A stretch of 64,000 nt of DNA from Acidisphaera sp. L21 (GCF_009765685.1 NZ_LMUY01000103.1:35955-99954), one strand, 5' to 3'. Shown: positions 17,856-27,489, counted from the stretch's first letter. The notes: generated from the letters alone by a model not told the origin. Made by a program: numbers and translations.

Positions 17856-18757
17856 ACCGGGTCCCATGCGAACACATCCTGGCTGCGATCCAATGGAATC
17901 AAACTGGCCTTCAGCGCCGGCGCGCCGTGCTCGGCGATCAACTCCGGCGTCCAGCCCTCGCCCCGATGGACGGAGCGGATCGGCCGGCTCTGGCTCATCA
18001 GGAAGATCTCGTTATAGCGGGTCGCGAACACCTGGCCGGTGAAGCCAGCCGCCTTGTCCGACGCCAGGAACACCGCCATCGGGGCATTCTTGTCCGGCGT
18101 CATCTGCTGCAGCTTGGCCACCCGCGCCTTCTGCTCTGGCGTCTCGGCCGGGATGGAACTGGTCATCCGGCTCCACGCAAACGGTGCGATGCAGTTGGAC
18201 CGCACGTTGTAGCGCTGCATATCCAGCGCGATCGACTTCGACAGCGCCGTAATGCCCAACTTCGCCGCCGAGTAGTTCGCCTGCCCGAAATTCCCCACCA
18301 ACCCCGACGTGCTGGTCATATGCACGTAGGAACCCGATTGCTGCGCCCGAAACTGGTCCGCTGCTGCCCGGCTGACGAAGAACGAACCGTTCAGATGCAC
18401 ACCGATCACGCTCAACCAGTCTTCAGGCGACATTTTGTGAAATATCACGTCACGCAGAATGCCGGCGTTGTTCACGACGACGTCGACCTTGCCGAAATTA
18501 TCCATCGCGCATTGCACGATCTTTTGGGCGGACGCCCATTCGGCCACGCTATCGGTGCTGATGACGGCCTTGCCGCCGCGCTGCTCGATGATCTGCTTGG
18601 TCTGCTCGGCCGGGGAGGCAGACAGCCCCTGCCCCGTCAGCGAAGCACCGACGTCGTTGATCACCACGTCGGCGCCGGCCAGCGCCATTGCAACCGCGAT
18701 CTCGCGCCCGATGCCGCCGCCGGCCCCCGTGACGATCGCAACCTTGCCTTCTAGCAT
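17852..18757 (-). CDS. SDR family dehydrogenase (3-hydroxyacyl-CoA type)
   Basis: Short-chain dehydrogenase (301 aa) resembling the (3R)-hydroxyacyl-CoA dehydrogenase part of multifunctional enzyme 2. The cofactor motif is TGAGGGIG near residue 10. The VINDVG strand end, NNAG motif, the Ser in HMTSTSG and the YSAAK catalytic pair are all present. A strong GGGAGA precedes the ATG. The C-terminal 50 residues extend beyond the basic SDR fold, as in MFE-2-type enzymes. Between two ACADs and a ligase it fits the second oxidation of a beta-oxidation-like pathway. Confidence 0.92.
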   Translation of the reverse strand: MLEGKVAIVTGAGGGIGREIAVAMALAGADVVINDVGASLTGQGLSASPAEQTKQIIEQRGGKAVISTDSVAEWASAQKIVQCAMDNFGKVDVVVNNAGILRDVIFHKMSPEDWLSVIGVHLNGSFFVSRAAADQFRAQQSGSYVHMTSTSGLVGNFGQANYSAAKLGITALSKSIALDMQRYNVRSNCIAPFAWSRMTSSIPAETPEQKARVAKLQQMTPDKNAPMAVFLASDKAAGFTGQVFATRYNEIFLMSQSRPIRSVHRGEGWTPELIAEHGAPALKASLIPLDRSQDVFAWDPV

Positions 18758-18802
18758 CGTGTCTCCCTTCGTTCGTTCTCGCTGCCAGCCATCAGGCCAA
18801 CC

Positions 18803-19840
18803 TCAATCCTCATCATCCGGAACCAGCCGCGCATACCGCGCCCGGTGTGCCGCGGCCGAGCCATACGCATTGCTCAGCACCATAGCCTTGCGTAGGTACA
18901 GCCCAACATCATACTCGTCGGTATAACCGATACCGCCATGCAGTTGGATCGCCTGGCGCGTCACCAGCATACCCGCGGTAGAGGCCCGCGCTTTCGCCCG
19001 CGACACCGCCGCCTGGCGCTGCGCCTTCGGTGCGCCTGCATCCAACACCGCAGCCGCGCTTTCGACACTGGCTCGCGTCAGCTCCAGTTGCAGCTTCAAA
19101 TCCGCCGCACGGTGCTGCAGCGACTGGAAGCTGCCAATCGGCTTGCCGAATTGCTGCCGGGTCTTCAGGTATTCCAGCGTCATCACGAAGGCCTGGCCCA
19201 TCACGCCCAGCAGCATGGCGCTGGTCGCCAAGGTCGCCTCCTCCAACGCATCGCTTGCCTCGCCTGGCACTGCCGTGGCAGGTGTGTCGGCGAAATCGAC
19301 GGTGGCGACATGACCGCCATCCTGGGTGCGGGCGGTCTCGATCGTCACGCCTGGCGCAGACCGCTCCACCAGCGCCAGCCCCTGCGCCGTGGTAAGGATG
19401 AAGGCGTCTGCCGCTCCCGCCATCGGCACGAACAGCTTGCGGCCGGTTACCCGGCCATTCGCCAGAGCCGTCTCGGGTATCTGGTCCAACACATCCGGTC
19501 GCTCCTGCCAGGCGGGCACCACCACACGCTGGCCCGCTAGCAACGCGGCGTCCGGATGCAACAGCGCGGCAGTGGCGCACGGCAACAGCGGCTCCGGCAC
19601 CAGCGCCGCGCCGCATTCTTCCAGCACGGCGCAGAACTCGGCCATCCCTAGCCCGGCGCCGCCCTTCTCCTCGGCGACCCGCAGGCCGATCCAGCCCATC
19701 TCGCCCATCTGCTGCAGCACTGCCGGGTCGAAACCCGGCTCGGTGAACCGTAGCGCACGGATCCGGCGCAGATCGCCGCCTCGGGGCGCAATCGCCGCCG
19801 CGCTGTCGCGAATGAGACGTAGATTCTCGAAATCAGGCAT
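18803..19840 (-). CDS. acyl-CoA dehydrogenase (small, possibly heteromeric)
   Basis: Acyl-CoA dehydrogenase fold, 345 aa, shorter and more divergent than the other ACADs here. Recognisable blocks are EKGGAGLGMAEFCAVLEECG, LKTRQQFGKPIGSFQSLQHR (FAD site) and IQLHGGIGYTDEYDVGLYLR near the C-terminus. The start is MPDFENLRL at 19840, overlapping the end of the ligase gene by eight bases. Divergent short ACADs of this type often act as one partner of an alpha2-beta2 enzyme, as in steroid side-chain degradation. The second partner could be the 389-aa ACAD of this operon, but this is inference. Confidence 0.88.
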   Translation of the reverse strand: MPDFENLRLIRDSAAAIAPRGGDLRRIRALRFTEPGFDPAVLQQMGEMGWIGLRVAEEKGGAGLGMAEFCAVLEECGAALVPEPLLPCATAALLHPDAALLAGQRVVVPAWQERPDVLDQIPETALANGRVTGRKLFVPMAGAADAFILTTAQGLALVERSAPGVTIETARTQDGGHVATVDFADTPATAVPGEASDALEEATLATSAMLLGVMGQAFVMTLEYLKTRQQFGKPIGSFQSLQHRAADLKLQLELTRASVESAAAVLDAGAPKAQRQAAVSRAKARASTAGMLVTRQAIQLHGGIGYTDEYDVGLYLRKAMVLSNAYGSAAAHRARYARLVPDDED

Positions 19841-21920
19841 TGATCTGCACCACCGCATCCACGGCATACGCGCCGTCTGGCATTGCCAACACTGGATTCA
19901 GGTCGATCGCCTGCAATTTCGGCCCCGCCTCATGCGCATAGGACGACAGGCGGGACAGCATTTGCGCCAGCGCCGCGATATCCACCGGCGGTCGCCCCCG
20001 GGCACCTAGCAGCAGCGGCGCTCCGCGCAGGCCACGTATCATCTTCTCCGCCACATCCGGGCCGAATGGGCAGCGCCGCACTGCCACGTCCCGCATGATC
20101 TCCACGAAGATGCCGCCTAGCCCGACCATTGCCACCGGGCCGAACACCGGGTCCTGATGCACCCCCAGGATACACTCCACCCCGCCGCTCAATTGCTTGG
20201 CCACCAACACGCCCTGGATGCGTGCATCCGGCGCCTTCTCCGCGGCGCGGGACATCAGCAGCGCGAACCCGTCGCGCACGCCGGCCGCATCCGTCACGTC
20301 CAGCAATACGCCGCCGATTTCCGACTTGTGCACGATGTCGGGCGACAGGATCTTCAGCACTACCGGGTAGCCGATGGCCTCTGCCGCCACGACCGCCGCC
20401 TCCGCATCGGCACAGGCCCGCTCCGGCGCGCTTTCAATCCCCGCCTCGGCAAGCAGCTTCTTCGCCCCGGCCTCGTCTGGCGACGCGGGCGGCAACTCGG
20501 CTGCCCCCACATCCGGCGGCGGCAGCCCCGGCGGCTCGGCAAAGGCGTCGCCCAGCCGGCCCATTGCCTCGATCGCAGTGACCGACCGGGTCGGGTCCTC
20601 GAACACAGTCCAACCATCCGCCTCGTACCCGTCGACCAGGTTCGCCGCGGCCAGCACCGACAATACATACAGCCGGTCCGGATGCCGGGTTTTGATCGCC
20701 GCCAGTTCCTTGCGCAACCGCGGCGCGATGGAGGCCGCCCCGCCCGTCTGCGAGAAGAACGCCAGGACCGAGCCGTAGCCGCCCTCCTGGACCATCGCCT
20801 CGGTGAAGGAGGTAACCAGGCTCATATCGTTCAGCGACTGGGCGGTACAGTCCACCGGGTTATGCGCGGCGGCGTAGGGCAGCAATGCCAGCAGCCGCTT
20901 CTGCGTTGCCAGCGGCATTGGCGGCATGGGCAGGCCCAGCGCCTCCGCCGCATCGCTCACCAACACGCCGGCGCCACCGCTGACGGTGATCATGCCCAGC
21001 GTATTGCGCACCGGGTAAATCTTGCGCGCCGCAAGCTGCGCGAAATCCAGCATCTCCTCGGTCGACCGCGCCCGCAGCGCCCCGAACTCCGCCAGCACGG
21101 CGGATGTCACCGCATCGTCGCCGGCGATCGCCGCGGTGTGGGACTGCGCCGACAGCGCGCCCAGCCGCGACCGGCCGACCTTCATCATGATGATGGGCTT
21201 GCGCGCCGCCTTCGCCGCACCCAGCGCCCGGATGAAGCTGGCACTCTCGCGGATACCCTCGGCATAGACGGCGATTACGTCGGTGCCCTCGTCCTCCACC
21301 ATCCAGCCGATCACCTCGCCGACGGCGACATCAGCCTCGTTGCCCGTCGCCACGCAGATCGGCGTGCCCAACCGGCGCTGCCGGGCAATGGTGAACACAT
21401 GGGTGCCATACGCACCCGACTGGCTGACGATCCCGACGCGACCCGGCGGTGGATACCCGGTCTCCAGCGAGGCGGAGAAAATGCCGTAGAACCCAATCCG
21501 GTCGTTGAACAACCCAAGGCAGTTTGGTCCCAGCACCCGCATGCCATGCGCTCGCGCCACGTTCACCATCCTGTCCTGCAGGGCCGCCCCATCCACTCCC
21601 GTCTCGGCAAACCCGGCGGAGAAGACGATGGCGCCCTTAACACCCTTGGCCCCCAGCGCGGCGACCGTGTCCACCACCTGGTTGGCGGGCACGGCGACGA
21701 TCGCCACATCGGGCACCTGCGGCAGGCTGGCAATGTCCGGGTAGGCCTGCAAGCCCTGGATTTCGGAACGGTTCGGATTCACCGGGTAAATCGCACCCTT
21801 GAAGCCCCGCGCCTTCATGTAGGCGATCGGCCGTCCCCCGATCCGCGTCGGGTCGGTCGATGCCCCGATGACTGCCACCGATTGCGGCGCCAGCAGCGGC
21901 GTCAAGCCAGCGAACCCCAT
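19833..21920 (-). CDS. acyl-CoA synthetase, ADP-forming/acetate-CoA ligase family
   Basis: NDP-forming acyl-CoA ligase (695 aa) with fused alpha and beta parts. The N-terminal CoA-binding domain begins SVAVIGASTDPTRIGGRP, then NPNRSEIQGLQAYPDIASLP and VLGPNCLGLFN. The succinyl-CoA-ligase-like domain has the flavodoxin-like SQSGAYGTHVF and the conserved AQSHTAAIAGDDAV phosphohistidine-loop region. The C-terminal ATP-grasp region includes YPVVLKILSPDIVHKSEIGG. The start at 21920 has an AAGGAGG at good spacing. It is the first gene of the minus-strand acyl-CoA operon and likely activates the entering acid. Confidence 0.93.
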   Translation of the reverse strand: MGFAGLTPLLAPQSVAVIGASTDPTRIGGRPIAYMKARGFKGAIYPVNPNRSEIQGLQAYPDIASLPQVPDVAIVAVPANQVVDTVAALGAKGVKGAIVFSAGFAETGVDGAALQDRMVNVARAHGMRVLGPNCLGLFNDRIGFYGIFSASLETGYPPPGRVGIVSQSGAYGTHVFTIARQRRLGTPICVATGNEADVAVGEVIGWMVEDEGTDVIAVYAEGIRESASFIRALGAAKAARKPIIMMKVGRSRLGALSAQSHTAAIAGDDAVTSAVLAEFGALRARSTEEMLDFAQLAARKIYPVRNTLGMITVSGGAGVLVSDAAEALGLPMPPMPLATQKRLLALLPYAAAHNPVDCTAQSLNDMSLVTSFTEAMVQEGGYGSVLAFFSQTGGAASIAPRLRKELAAIKTRHPDRLYVLSVLAAANLVDGYEADGWTVFEDPTRSVTAIEAMGRLGDAFAEPPGLPPPDVGAAELPPASPDEAGAKKLLAEAGIESAPERACADAEAAVVAAEAIGYPVVLKILSPDIVHKSEIGGVLLDVTDAAGVRDGFALLMSRAAEKAPDARIQGVLVAKQLSGGVECILGVHQDPVFGPVAMVGLGGIFVEIMRDVAVRRCPFGPDVAEKMIRGLRGAPLLLGARGRPPVDIAALAQMLSRLSSYAHEAGPKLQAIDLNPVLAMPDGAYAVDAVVQINA

Positions 21921-22016
21921 CCTGATCCGTCCTCCTTGGCTGCGGTGTGCAACCGCTTGCTCCTGCGCTAGAACCGTTTTCAACCGCGCGCAAGTCGCGG
22001 CAGAGGAGAACGATCT

Positions 22017-23240
22017 GTGCAAATTCCCCGTCGAACCTTGTTGGGCGGTGCCACCGCCGCCCTGGCCCTGCCAGTGCGGGCGCAGCAGGCCCGGCCGACC
22101 TTCCGCGTCGGCGTCATGACCGACTTGTCCGGCCAGTATCGCGACAATTCAGGCCCTACCAGCGTGCTCGCCGCCCGCCAGGCGGTGGAGGATTTCCGGC
22201 CGGAACAGCACGGCTTCAACGTCGAAATCCTGGCCGCCGACCATCAGCAGAAGCCCGACGTCGGTAGCAGCATCGCGCGCCAATGGTTCGACCAGCAATC
22301 GGTGGATGCCGTGGCCGACCTCAATAACACAGCCATCGCCCTGGCGGTCGGCAACATCGCGAAGGACAAGGACAAGGCGCTGCTGATTTCCGGCGCCGCT
22401 TCAGCAGACCTCACGGGCAAGGCGTGCATGCCCATCTCGATCCACTTCGCTCCAGATACGTATTCGGACAGTCACTCGACCGGAAATTCCGTGCTGAAGG
22501 CCGGTGGCAAAACCTGGTTCCTGATCGTCGCCGACTACACGTTCGGTCACGCGCTCGCCCGCGACATCACCGCGCTCATCGAGGCGAATGGCGGCAAGGT
22601 TCTCGGCAGCGCCGCCTATCCCTTCCCCGGCACCAGCGACTACTCATCCTTCCTGGTGCAGGCGCAGAGCAGCGGTGCCAAGGTCGTCGGGCTCTGCAAC
22701 ACCGGCGGCGACATGGAAAACTGCGTCAAGCAGGCCCGCGAGTTCGGCCTGCCGCAATCCGGCATGACGGTCGCCGCCCTGCTAGGCTTCGTCACCGAGG
22801 TGAAGTCCATGGGCCTGGACGTGGCGCAAGGCCTGTCCCTGTCCGAAAGCTTCTATTGGGACCTGAACGACCGCACCCGGGCCTTCACCAAGCGCTTCCT
22901 GCCGAAGACGCCGACCAATTATCCCAGCAGCCTGCACGCTGCCTGCTATGCCGCCGTCACCCACTACATGCGCGCCATCGTTGATCTGGGCCCGGACAAG
23001 GCCCGCAGTGGCCTGGCCGCCATCAACGCCATGAAACGCCTGCCCACGGATGACGATTGCTTCGGCAAGAACACCATCCGCGCCGATGGCCGGTTCCTGT
23101 GCCCGATTCATCTGTTCAAGGTGAAGACCCCAGCCGAGAGCAAAAGCACCTGGGACGTCTTCAACCTGGTCGACACGACGCCTGGCCCGGAGGCATTCCG
23201 GCCGATGGCGGAGGGCGGTTGTCCCCTGGTGAAGACATGA
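22017..23240 (+). CDS. ABC transporter substrate-binding protein (branched-chain amino acid type)
   Basis: Periplasmic binding protein of the LivJ-like Peripla_BP_6 family, 407 aa. The N-terminus MQIPRRTLLGGATAALALPV carries a twin-arginine-like signal (RRTLLGG plus a hydrophobic run ending VRAQQA). Family blocks are VGVMTDLSGQYRDNSGP and WFLIVADYTFGHALARDI. The start is a GTG with AGAGGAG upstream. No permease or ATPase genes accompany it, so it either uses an importer encoded elsewhere or works as a sensor. It is coupled by ATGA to the next ACAD gene and diverges from the acyl-CoA operon, which suggests it binds that pathway's substrate. Confidence 0.92.
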   Translation: MQIPRRTLLGGATAALALPVRAQQARPTFRVGVMTDLSGQYRDNSGPTSVLAARQAVEDFRPEQHGFNVEILAADHQQKPDVGSSIARQWFDQQSVDAVADLNNTAIALAVGNIAKDKDKALLISGAASADLTGKACMPISIHFAPDTYSDSHSTGNSVLKAGGKTWFLIVADYTFGHALARDITALIEANGGKVLGSAAYPFPGTSDYSSFLVQAQSSGAKVVGLCNTGGDMENCVKQAREFGLPQSGMTVAALLGFVTEVKSMGLDVAQGLSLSESFYWDLNDRTRAFTKRFLPKTPTNYPSSLHAACYAAVTHYMRAIVDLGPDKARSGLAAINAMKRLPTDDDCFGKNTIRADGRFLCPIHLFKVKTPAESKSTWDVFNLVDTTPGPEAFRPMAEGGCPLVKT

Positions 23241-24877
23241 TGCTGGATCGCCTCGTCGTCCCCACTGGGGCGGCAGCGGTTCCCGACAGCCAGGGCTTGA
23301 ACCTACTGGGCGCCGACCGATGCCTGATGCCCCTCGCATCGCTCTATCTGCCGCCGCCGCTGCTGCAGCATTTGGCTCCACATCTCGATCGCCTTGGCAG
23401 CCTCGGCGGCGGCGCGTTGGACGCGCTGGCGGCAGAGGCGGACCGCAACCCGCCCGTGCTGCATCACCGCACTCGCACCGGCGAGGACCGGCAGCACATC
23501 GCCAAACACCCCTCCTATCGGGAGATGGAGCGGCTGGCCTTCTCCGAATACGGCCTCGCCGCCCTATCCCACCGCGGCGGTGTGCTCGGCTGGGCGGATA
23601 AGATGCCGCCGGCCGCGAAATACCTGATCACCTATCTGTTCGTGCAGGCGGAGTTTGGTTTGCTCTGTCCCGTCAGCATGACCGACAGTCTGGCGCGAAC
23701 CCTGCGTCGCTTCGGGGACCCGGCGTTGGTCGCGCGCTACCTGCCCGCCCTTACCAGCCAGGACATGGATGTGCTGCACCAGGGCGCCATGTTCATGACC
23801 GAGCAGGGCGCCGGCTCCGACATCGCCGCCACCACCGTCACCGCATCCCCAGACGGCACCGGAGCCTGGCGGTTGAGCGGCGACAAATGGTTCTGCTCGA
23901 ACCCCGACGCCGGACTGGCCATGGTGCTGGCCCGCCCCGATGGCGCCGCGCCGGGCATCAAGGGGGTGTCGCTGTTCCTGCTGCCCCGCACCCTGCCCGA
24001 TGGCTCCGCCAACGCCTATCGGATCGTCCGGCTGAAGGACAAGCTGGGCACCCGCTCCATGGCCAGCGGTGAGATCCGGCTGGAGGGCGCGACGGCCTAC
24101 CTGGTCGGTGAACTCGGCGCCGGGATGCGCCAAATGGCCGACATGGTGAACAACTCCCGCCTGTCGAACGGCGTGCGGGCCGCCGGGCTGATGCGCCGGG
24201 CCGTGACGGAGGCGCTGTTCGTCGCCCGCAACCGGCAGGCCTTCGGCAATCGTCTGATCGACATGCCCCTGATGCGGCGCCAACTGGCCAAGATGATCAT
24301 GCGCGCCGAACAGGCCCGCAGCATGATGTTCCAGGCCGCCGACGCCCTGCGCCGCGCCGACGCTGGCGAAGACGGCGCCTACGCCCTGCTGCGCGTGCTG
24401 ACCCCACTGCTGAAATTCCGCGCCTGCCGCGACGCCCGGCAGGTGACGGCGGACGCGATGGAGGTCCGCGGCGGCTGCGGCTATATCGAAGACTTCCCGG
24501 ACGCAAAGCTGCTGCGCGACGCCCATCTCGGCTCGATTTGGGAAGGCACCAGCAACATCGTCGCCCAGGATGTCCGCCGGGCCGATGCGCGGGAGAGTTC
24601 GCTCGACATTCTACGTGCCCACCTGGCACCGATGGACCCCACCATCCTGCCGCTGCTGGATCGCGCGATCGCCCTATCCCGAGCCGGCGACCCGTCCAGC
24701 GTCCGCCAATCCGGCTCTGCGATCTATCACATTACCTCCGCCGCCGTGATGCGATGGGAGGCGAAGCAGCTTGGCGATCCCAGCCGAGCCGCGCTGGCGG
24801 AGATGGTGCTGACGCATCGCGTACAGCCCCGTGATCCACTGGCGCCAGCACCGGAACCACCAAGCGAAATCTTCTGA
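23237..24877 (+). CDS. acyl-CoA dehydrogenase, AidB-like
   Basis: Large acyl-CoA dehydrogenase (546 aa) of the AidB-like group. N-terminal LAFSEYGLAALSHRGGVLGW is followed by FVQAEFGLLCPVSMTDSLAR, then MTEQGAGSDIAATTV (FAD loop), LSGDKWFCSN, and the C-terminal VRGGCGYIEDFPDAKLLRDA with IWEGTSNIV, the conserved tail. It overlaps the binding-protein stop (ATGA), so its start at 23237 is well supported. The long open frame before it is a shadow. It may act on a bulky acyl-CoA of the adjacent pathway. A DNA-damage role as in AidB cannot be excluded. Confidence 0.93.
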   Translation: MMLDRLVVPTGAAAVPDSQGLNLLGADRCLMPLASLYLPPPLLQHLAPHLDRLGSLGGGALDALAAEADRNPPVLHHRTRTGEDRQHIAKHPSYREMERLAFSEYGLAALSHRGGVLGWADKMPPAAKYLITYLFVQAEFGLLCPVSMTDSLARTLRRFGDPALVARYLPALTSQDMDVLHQGAMFMTEQGAGSDIAATTVTASPDGTGAWRLSGDKWFCSNPDAGLAMVLARPDGAAPGIKGVSLFLLPRTLPDGSANAYRIVRLKDKLGTRSMASGEIRLEGATAYLVGELGAGMRQMADMVNNSRLSNGVRAAGLMRRAVTEALFVARNRQAFGNRLIDMPLMRRQLAKMIMRAEQARSMMFQAADALRRADAGEDGAYALLRVLTPLLKFRACRDARQVTADAMEVRGGCGYIEDFPDAKLLRDAHLGSIWEGTSNIVAQDVRRADARESSLDILRAHLAPMDPTILPLLDRAIALSRAGDPSSVRQSGSAIYHITSAAVMRWEAKQLGDPSRAALAEMVLTHRVQPRDPLAPAPEPPSEIF

Positions 24878-24887
24878 CAGCAGCTCT

Positions 24888-26075
24888 CTACGGCGTACTG
24901 TGCATCAGGAACGCGAACAATTCCTGTCCCGCGGACGGCTGGCGCAGGACCTGTTCGTTCTCCTCATAGACGATGATATCTGCATCCCGCAGCGTCACTG
25001 CCCGGGCTGCCCCGTCCACGCCCGGCTGCCGCACCATGCCGGCCGCATTCCATTGCAGGGTGAAGGTGTGCCAGTACTCATATTCTGTCGCCACCACTGG
25101 GCAGGCGAGCGCCAGCAGCGCCCGGAGGCTGCCGATGGCAAAACTGCCGCCGACGATAGCGACCCGGGGCGGCTGGCAAGCCCCCGCAGCCGGTACGGGT
25201 TGTGCGGTTGTCACGGGAACCGGGCCGTTTGCGGTTCGCACGAACAAATTCATCAGCCGCGCCAGGTCGGCTTCGTCCGAGTTCGGGCCCGGGTGGGCGG
25301 CCATAGCGTAGGTAAAGCCGCCAGGCGCCAGCCCGCGGCCCGGCAGGATCTGATCCATCCCGCGCAGGATGGCCTGTTCACCCAGCGCCTCGCCCACTGC
25401 GTTCCAATGCGTGCCGCCATCGGGGTAGAGCCGGAACGGATACGCGCCATGCGCCTTCCACAGCACCGCCGTCGTGTCGACCACGTGCACGCCGGCGGCC
25501 TGCAGGATCGCTAGCCAGGTCCGCACCAGCCCAACCCGATCCGCCACCGGCGCCGGGCAGCGGTAGCCGACGGGCAGCAGTTCCGGATACTGCGCCGCCT
25601 TCGAAGGTGTCAGGACATACAGGAACGCCTTGCCCCGGCGCTCCTGCTCGTCCTGCATCGCCTTGATCTTACTCGCCCAGGCCACGGCTCCAGGGCGCCA
25701 GGCCGCGATCTCGCGGGAGCAGTAATCCTCGGCATAGGCCCGCTCGATCAGCACGTCATCACGTCCCACGATGACCGATGGTGTCGGCGAAAACCCGAGA
25801 AGCGAGAATTGCACCTGATTTCGCAGCCGGACCGCCGCCGGGTAGAGCGGCATCTGCGTGCCGATCAGCCGCCCGTAGACCGCCTGAAACCGGCCATCCA
25901 GCACGCTTGCCCAGCCCGTCGGCAACACCTCTGGATCCGTCACCCCGATCAGACCCGGCACCAGCTTGATCGGAGGATGCCCGGCGGCCATCACTGCAAG
26001 GTTCACCACCAACAGCAGCGCCCCCACGGCAAGCACCAGCGCCCCAAGCCCGAGCGGAAGAACTTTGCGAATCAT
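24888..26075 (-). CDS. AlgX/AlgJ-like O-acetyltransferase partner
   Basis: A 395-aa membrane-anchored periplasmic protein resembling AlgJ/AlgX, SGNH-fold enzymes that put acetyl groups on exopolysaccharides. One N-terminal membrane segment (VLPLGLGALVLAVGALLLVV) is followed by a periplasmic domain with KAFLYVLTPSKAAQYPELLP, the catalytic-type DGGTHWNAVGEAL (Asp/His) and a Ser block VAIVGGSFAIGSLRALL. The open frame extends above 26075, but MIRKVLPL is the sensible start. It lies four bases after the MBOAT gene and forms a pair with it. No alginate or other polymer synthesis genes are in the window, so the acceptor sugar is unknown. Confidence 0.82.
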   Translation of the reverse strand: MIRKVLPLGLGALVLAVGALLLVVNLAVMAAGHPPIKLVPGLIGVTDPEVLPTGWASVLDGRFQAVYGRLIGTQMPLYPAAVRLRNQVQFSLLGFSPTPSVIVGRDDVLIERAYAEDYCSREIAAWRPGAVAWASKIKAMQDEQERRGKAFLYVLTPSKAAQYPELLPVGYRCPAPVADRVGLVRTWLAILQAAGVHVVDTTAVLWKAHGAYPFRLYPDGGTHWNAVGEALGEQAILRGMDQILPGRGLAPGGFTYAMAAHPGPNSDEADLARLMNLFVRTANGPVPVTTAQPVPAAGACQPPRVAIVGGSFAIGSLRALLALACPVVATEYEYWHTFTLQWNAAGMVRQPGVDGAARAVTLRDADIIVYEENEQVLRQPSAGQELFAFLMHSTP

Positions 26076-26079
26076 GCCC

Positions 26080-27489
26080 CTAGAACCGGAAATACAGGAA
26101 CGGCTTGAACGGATCCGCCAGCGCCTTGGCCAGCGCGAATGCGAAAAGCAGGGACAGGGCAAAGTCCAGCACAGCGCGCCCCGCCGGCATCACCCCAACG
26201 GCAGTCGCCAACCGATCAAACCCTGGCACTCGCGGCAGGAACGAGATTAGCACCGCTGCCACCAGCGCGGCTATCATTGGCGCCGTCCACCACATGCCAA
26301 CGACGCTGCCAATCCGCGCCGGCTGCATCATCGTGGCAAACATGGACCCGGCCTGGCCGAGCGACGCTGACCGGAACACCAGCCACCCTGCGACGGTGAT
26401 CCCGAACGTCACCGCATTCGCGAGCGCCCGCGGCATCCGGTCCAGCCAGCGCAACAGCAAGAGCCGCTCCAGCACCAGGAACACACCGTTATACGCGCCC
26501 CACAATACGTAGGTCCACGCAGCCCCATGCCATAACCCGCTGGCAAGAAAGCAAACCCAGAGGTTCACGTACCGGCGCCATGCCGCCACCCGGTTCCCCC
26601 CCAGCGGGATGTATAGATACTCCCGGATCCAGGTGGACAGCGAGATATGCCAGCGTCGCCAGAACTCGGTAATGCTGCAGGAGATATACGGCCTGTTGAA
26701 ATTCTCGTTCAGCCGGAAGCCGAACATCCGCGCCAGCCCGATCGCCATGTCGGAATAGGCGCTGAAGTCGATGTAGATCTGGAAGGTAAAGAACAGCACG
26801 CCGCCCCAGGCGTCGCCCCACCCAAGCAACGCCGGGTCGGCGGCGAACGCCATATCCGCGCCGGAGGCCAAGGTGTCCGCCAGCACCGTCTTCTTCACCA
26901 CGCCCAGCATGAACCGGCGAAAGCCTTCCGCCAGATCATCCCCCCGAAGGCGGCCGAAGGCGACCAATTGCGCCTCCAACTCATGGTATTTGATAATTGG
27001 GCCGGCCAGCAGCTTCGGAAACAGGAACACATACAGCATATAGGTCGGCAAACCCGGCGCTGGCTTGCTGCGGCCTCGTGCAATATCAACGAGGTAGGTG
27101 ATCTTCTCGAACACGATGAATGATACGCCGACCGGCAGCGCGACCTGCCCCACATGCCACGGCCGCAACCCGGCGCTCACCAGCAGAACATCCAGATTAT
27201 CGACGGCAAAGCCGGTGTATTTGTAGTATGCCAGCATCCCCAGATTGATCAGCACTCCCACCACCAACGCCGTCCGGCTACCCCGCGCCACCTGCAGTGC
27301 CAGCACGTAATCGGTAACGCAGGTCGCTAAAACCACCGGCACGAAAAGCGGCTCACTCCACAGGTAGAACACCAGGCTGGCCACCAGCAGCACGCCAGCC
27401 CGCGCCCCCGCCCGGCGCCGCGCGGCCAGGAACACCGCCAACACCGCCGGGAAGAACAGGAAGAGGAACAGCGGCTCGTAAAACAGCAT
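26080..27489 (-). CDS. MBOAT family O-acyltransferase (AlgI-like)
   Basis: Membrane-bound O-acyltransferase (469 aa, about ten or more membrane segments), AlgI/DltB type, which passes acetyl groups across the inner membrane. Key blocks are FLFFPAVLAVFL at the N-terminus, FQIYIDFSAYSDMAIGLARM, FNRPYISCSITEFWRRWHIS, and the catalytic-His region ASGLWHGAAWTYVLWG. The start MLFYEPLFLFLFFP at 27489 fits AlgI. A longer frame to 27576 lacks family likeness. With the AlgX-like gene it makes a two-gene acetylation module. It diverges from uvrB. Confidence 0.94.
   Translation of the reverse strand: MLFYEPLFLFLFFPAVLAVFLAARRRAGARAGVLLVASLVFYLWSEPLFVPVVLATCVTDYVLALQVARGSRTALVVGVLINLGMLAYYKYTGFAVDNLDVLLVSAGLRPWHVGQVALPVGVSFIVFEKITYLVDIARGRSKPAPGLPTYMLYVFLFPKLLAGPIIKYHELEAQLVAFGRLRGDDLAEGFRRFMLGVVKKTVLADTLASGADMAFAADPALLGWGDAWGGVLFFTFQIYIDFSAYSDMAIGLARMFGFRLNENFNRPYISCSITEFWRRWHISLSTWIREYLYIPLGGNRVAAWRRYVNLWVCFLASGLWHGAAWTYVLWGAYNGVFLVLERLLLLRWLDRMPRALANAVTFGITVAGWLVFRSASLGQAGSMFATMMQPARIGSVVGMWWTAPMIAALVAAVLISFLPRVPGFDRLATAVGVMPAGRAVLDFALSLLFAFALAKALADPFKPFLYFRF

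Noticed and set aside
19833-21971. Long open frames antisense to the acyl-CoA ligase and similar frames elsewhere
   Set aside because: They are Arg/His/Pro-rich shadows of real genes, as expected in GC-rich DNA, without ribosome sites or family features.
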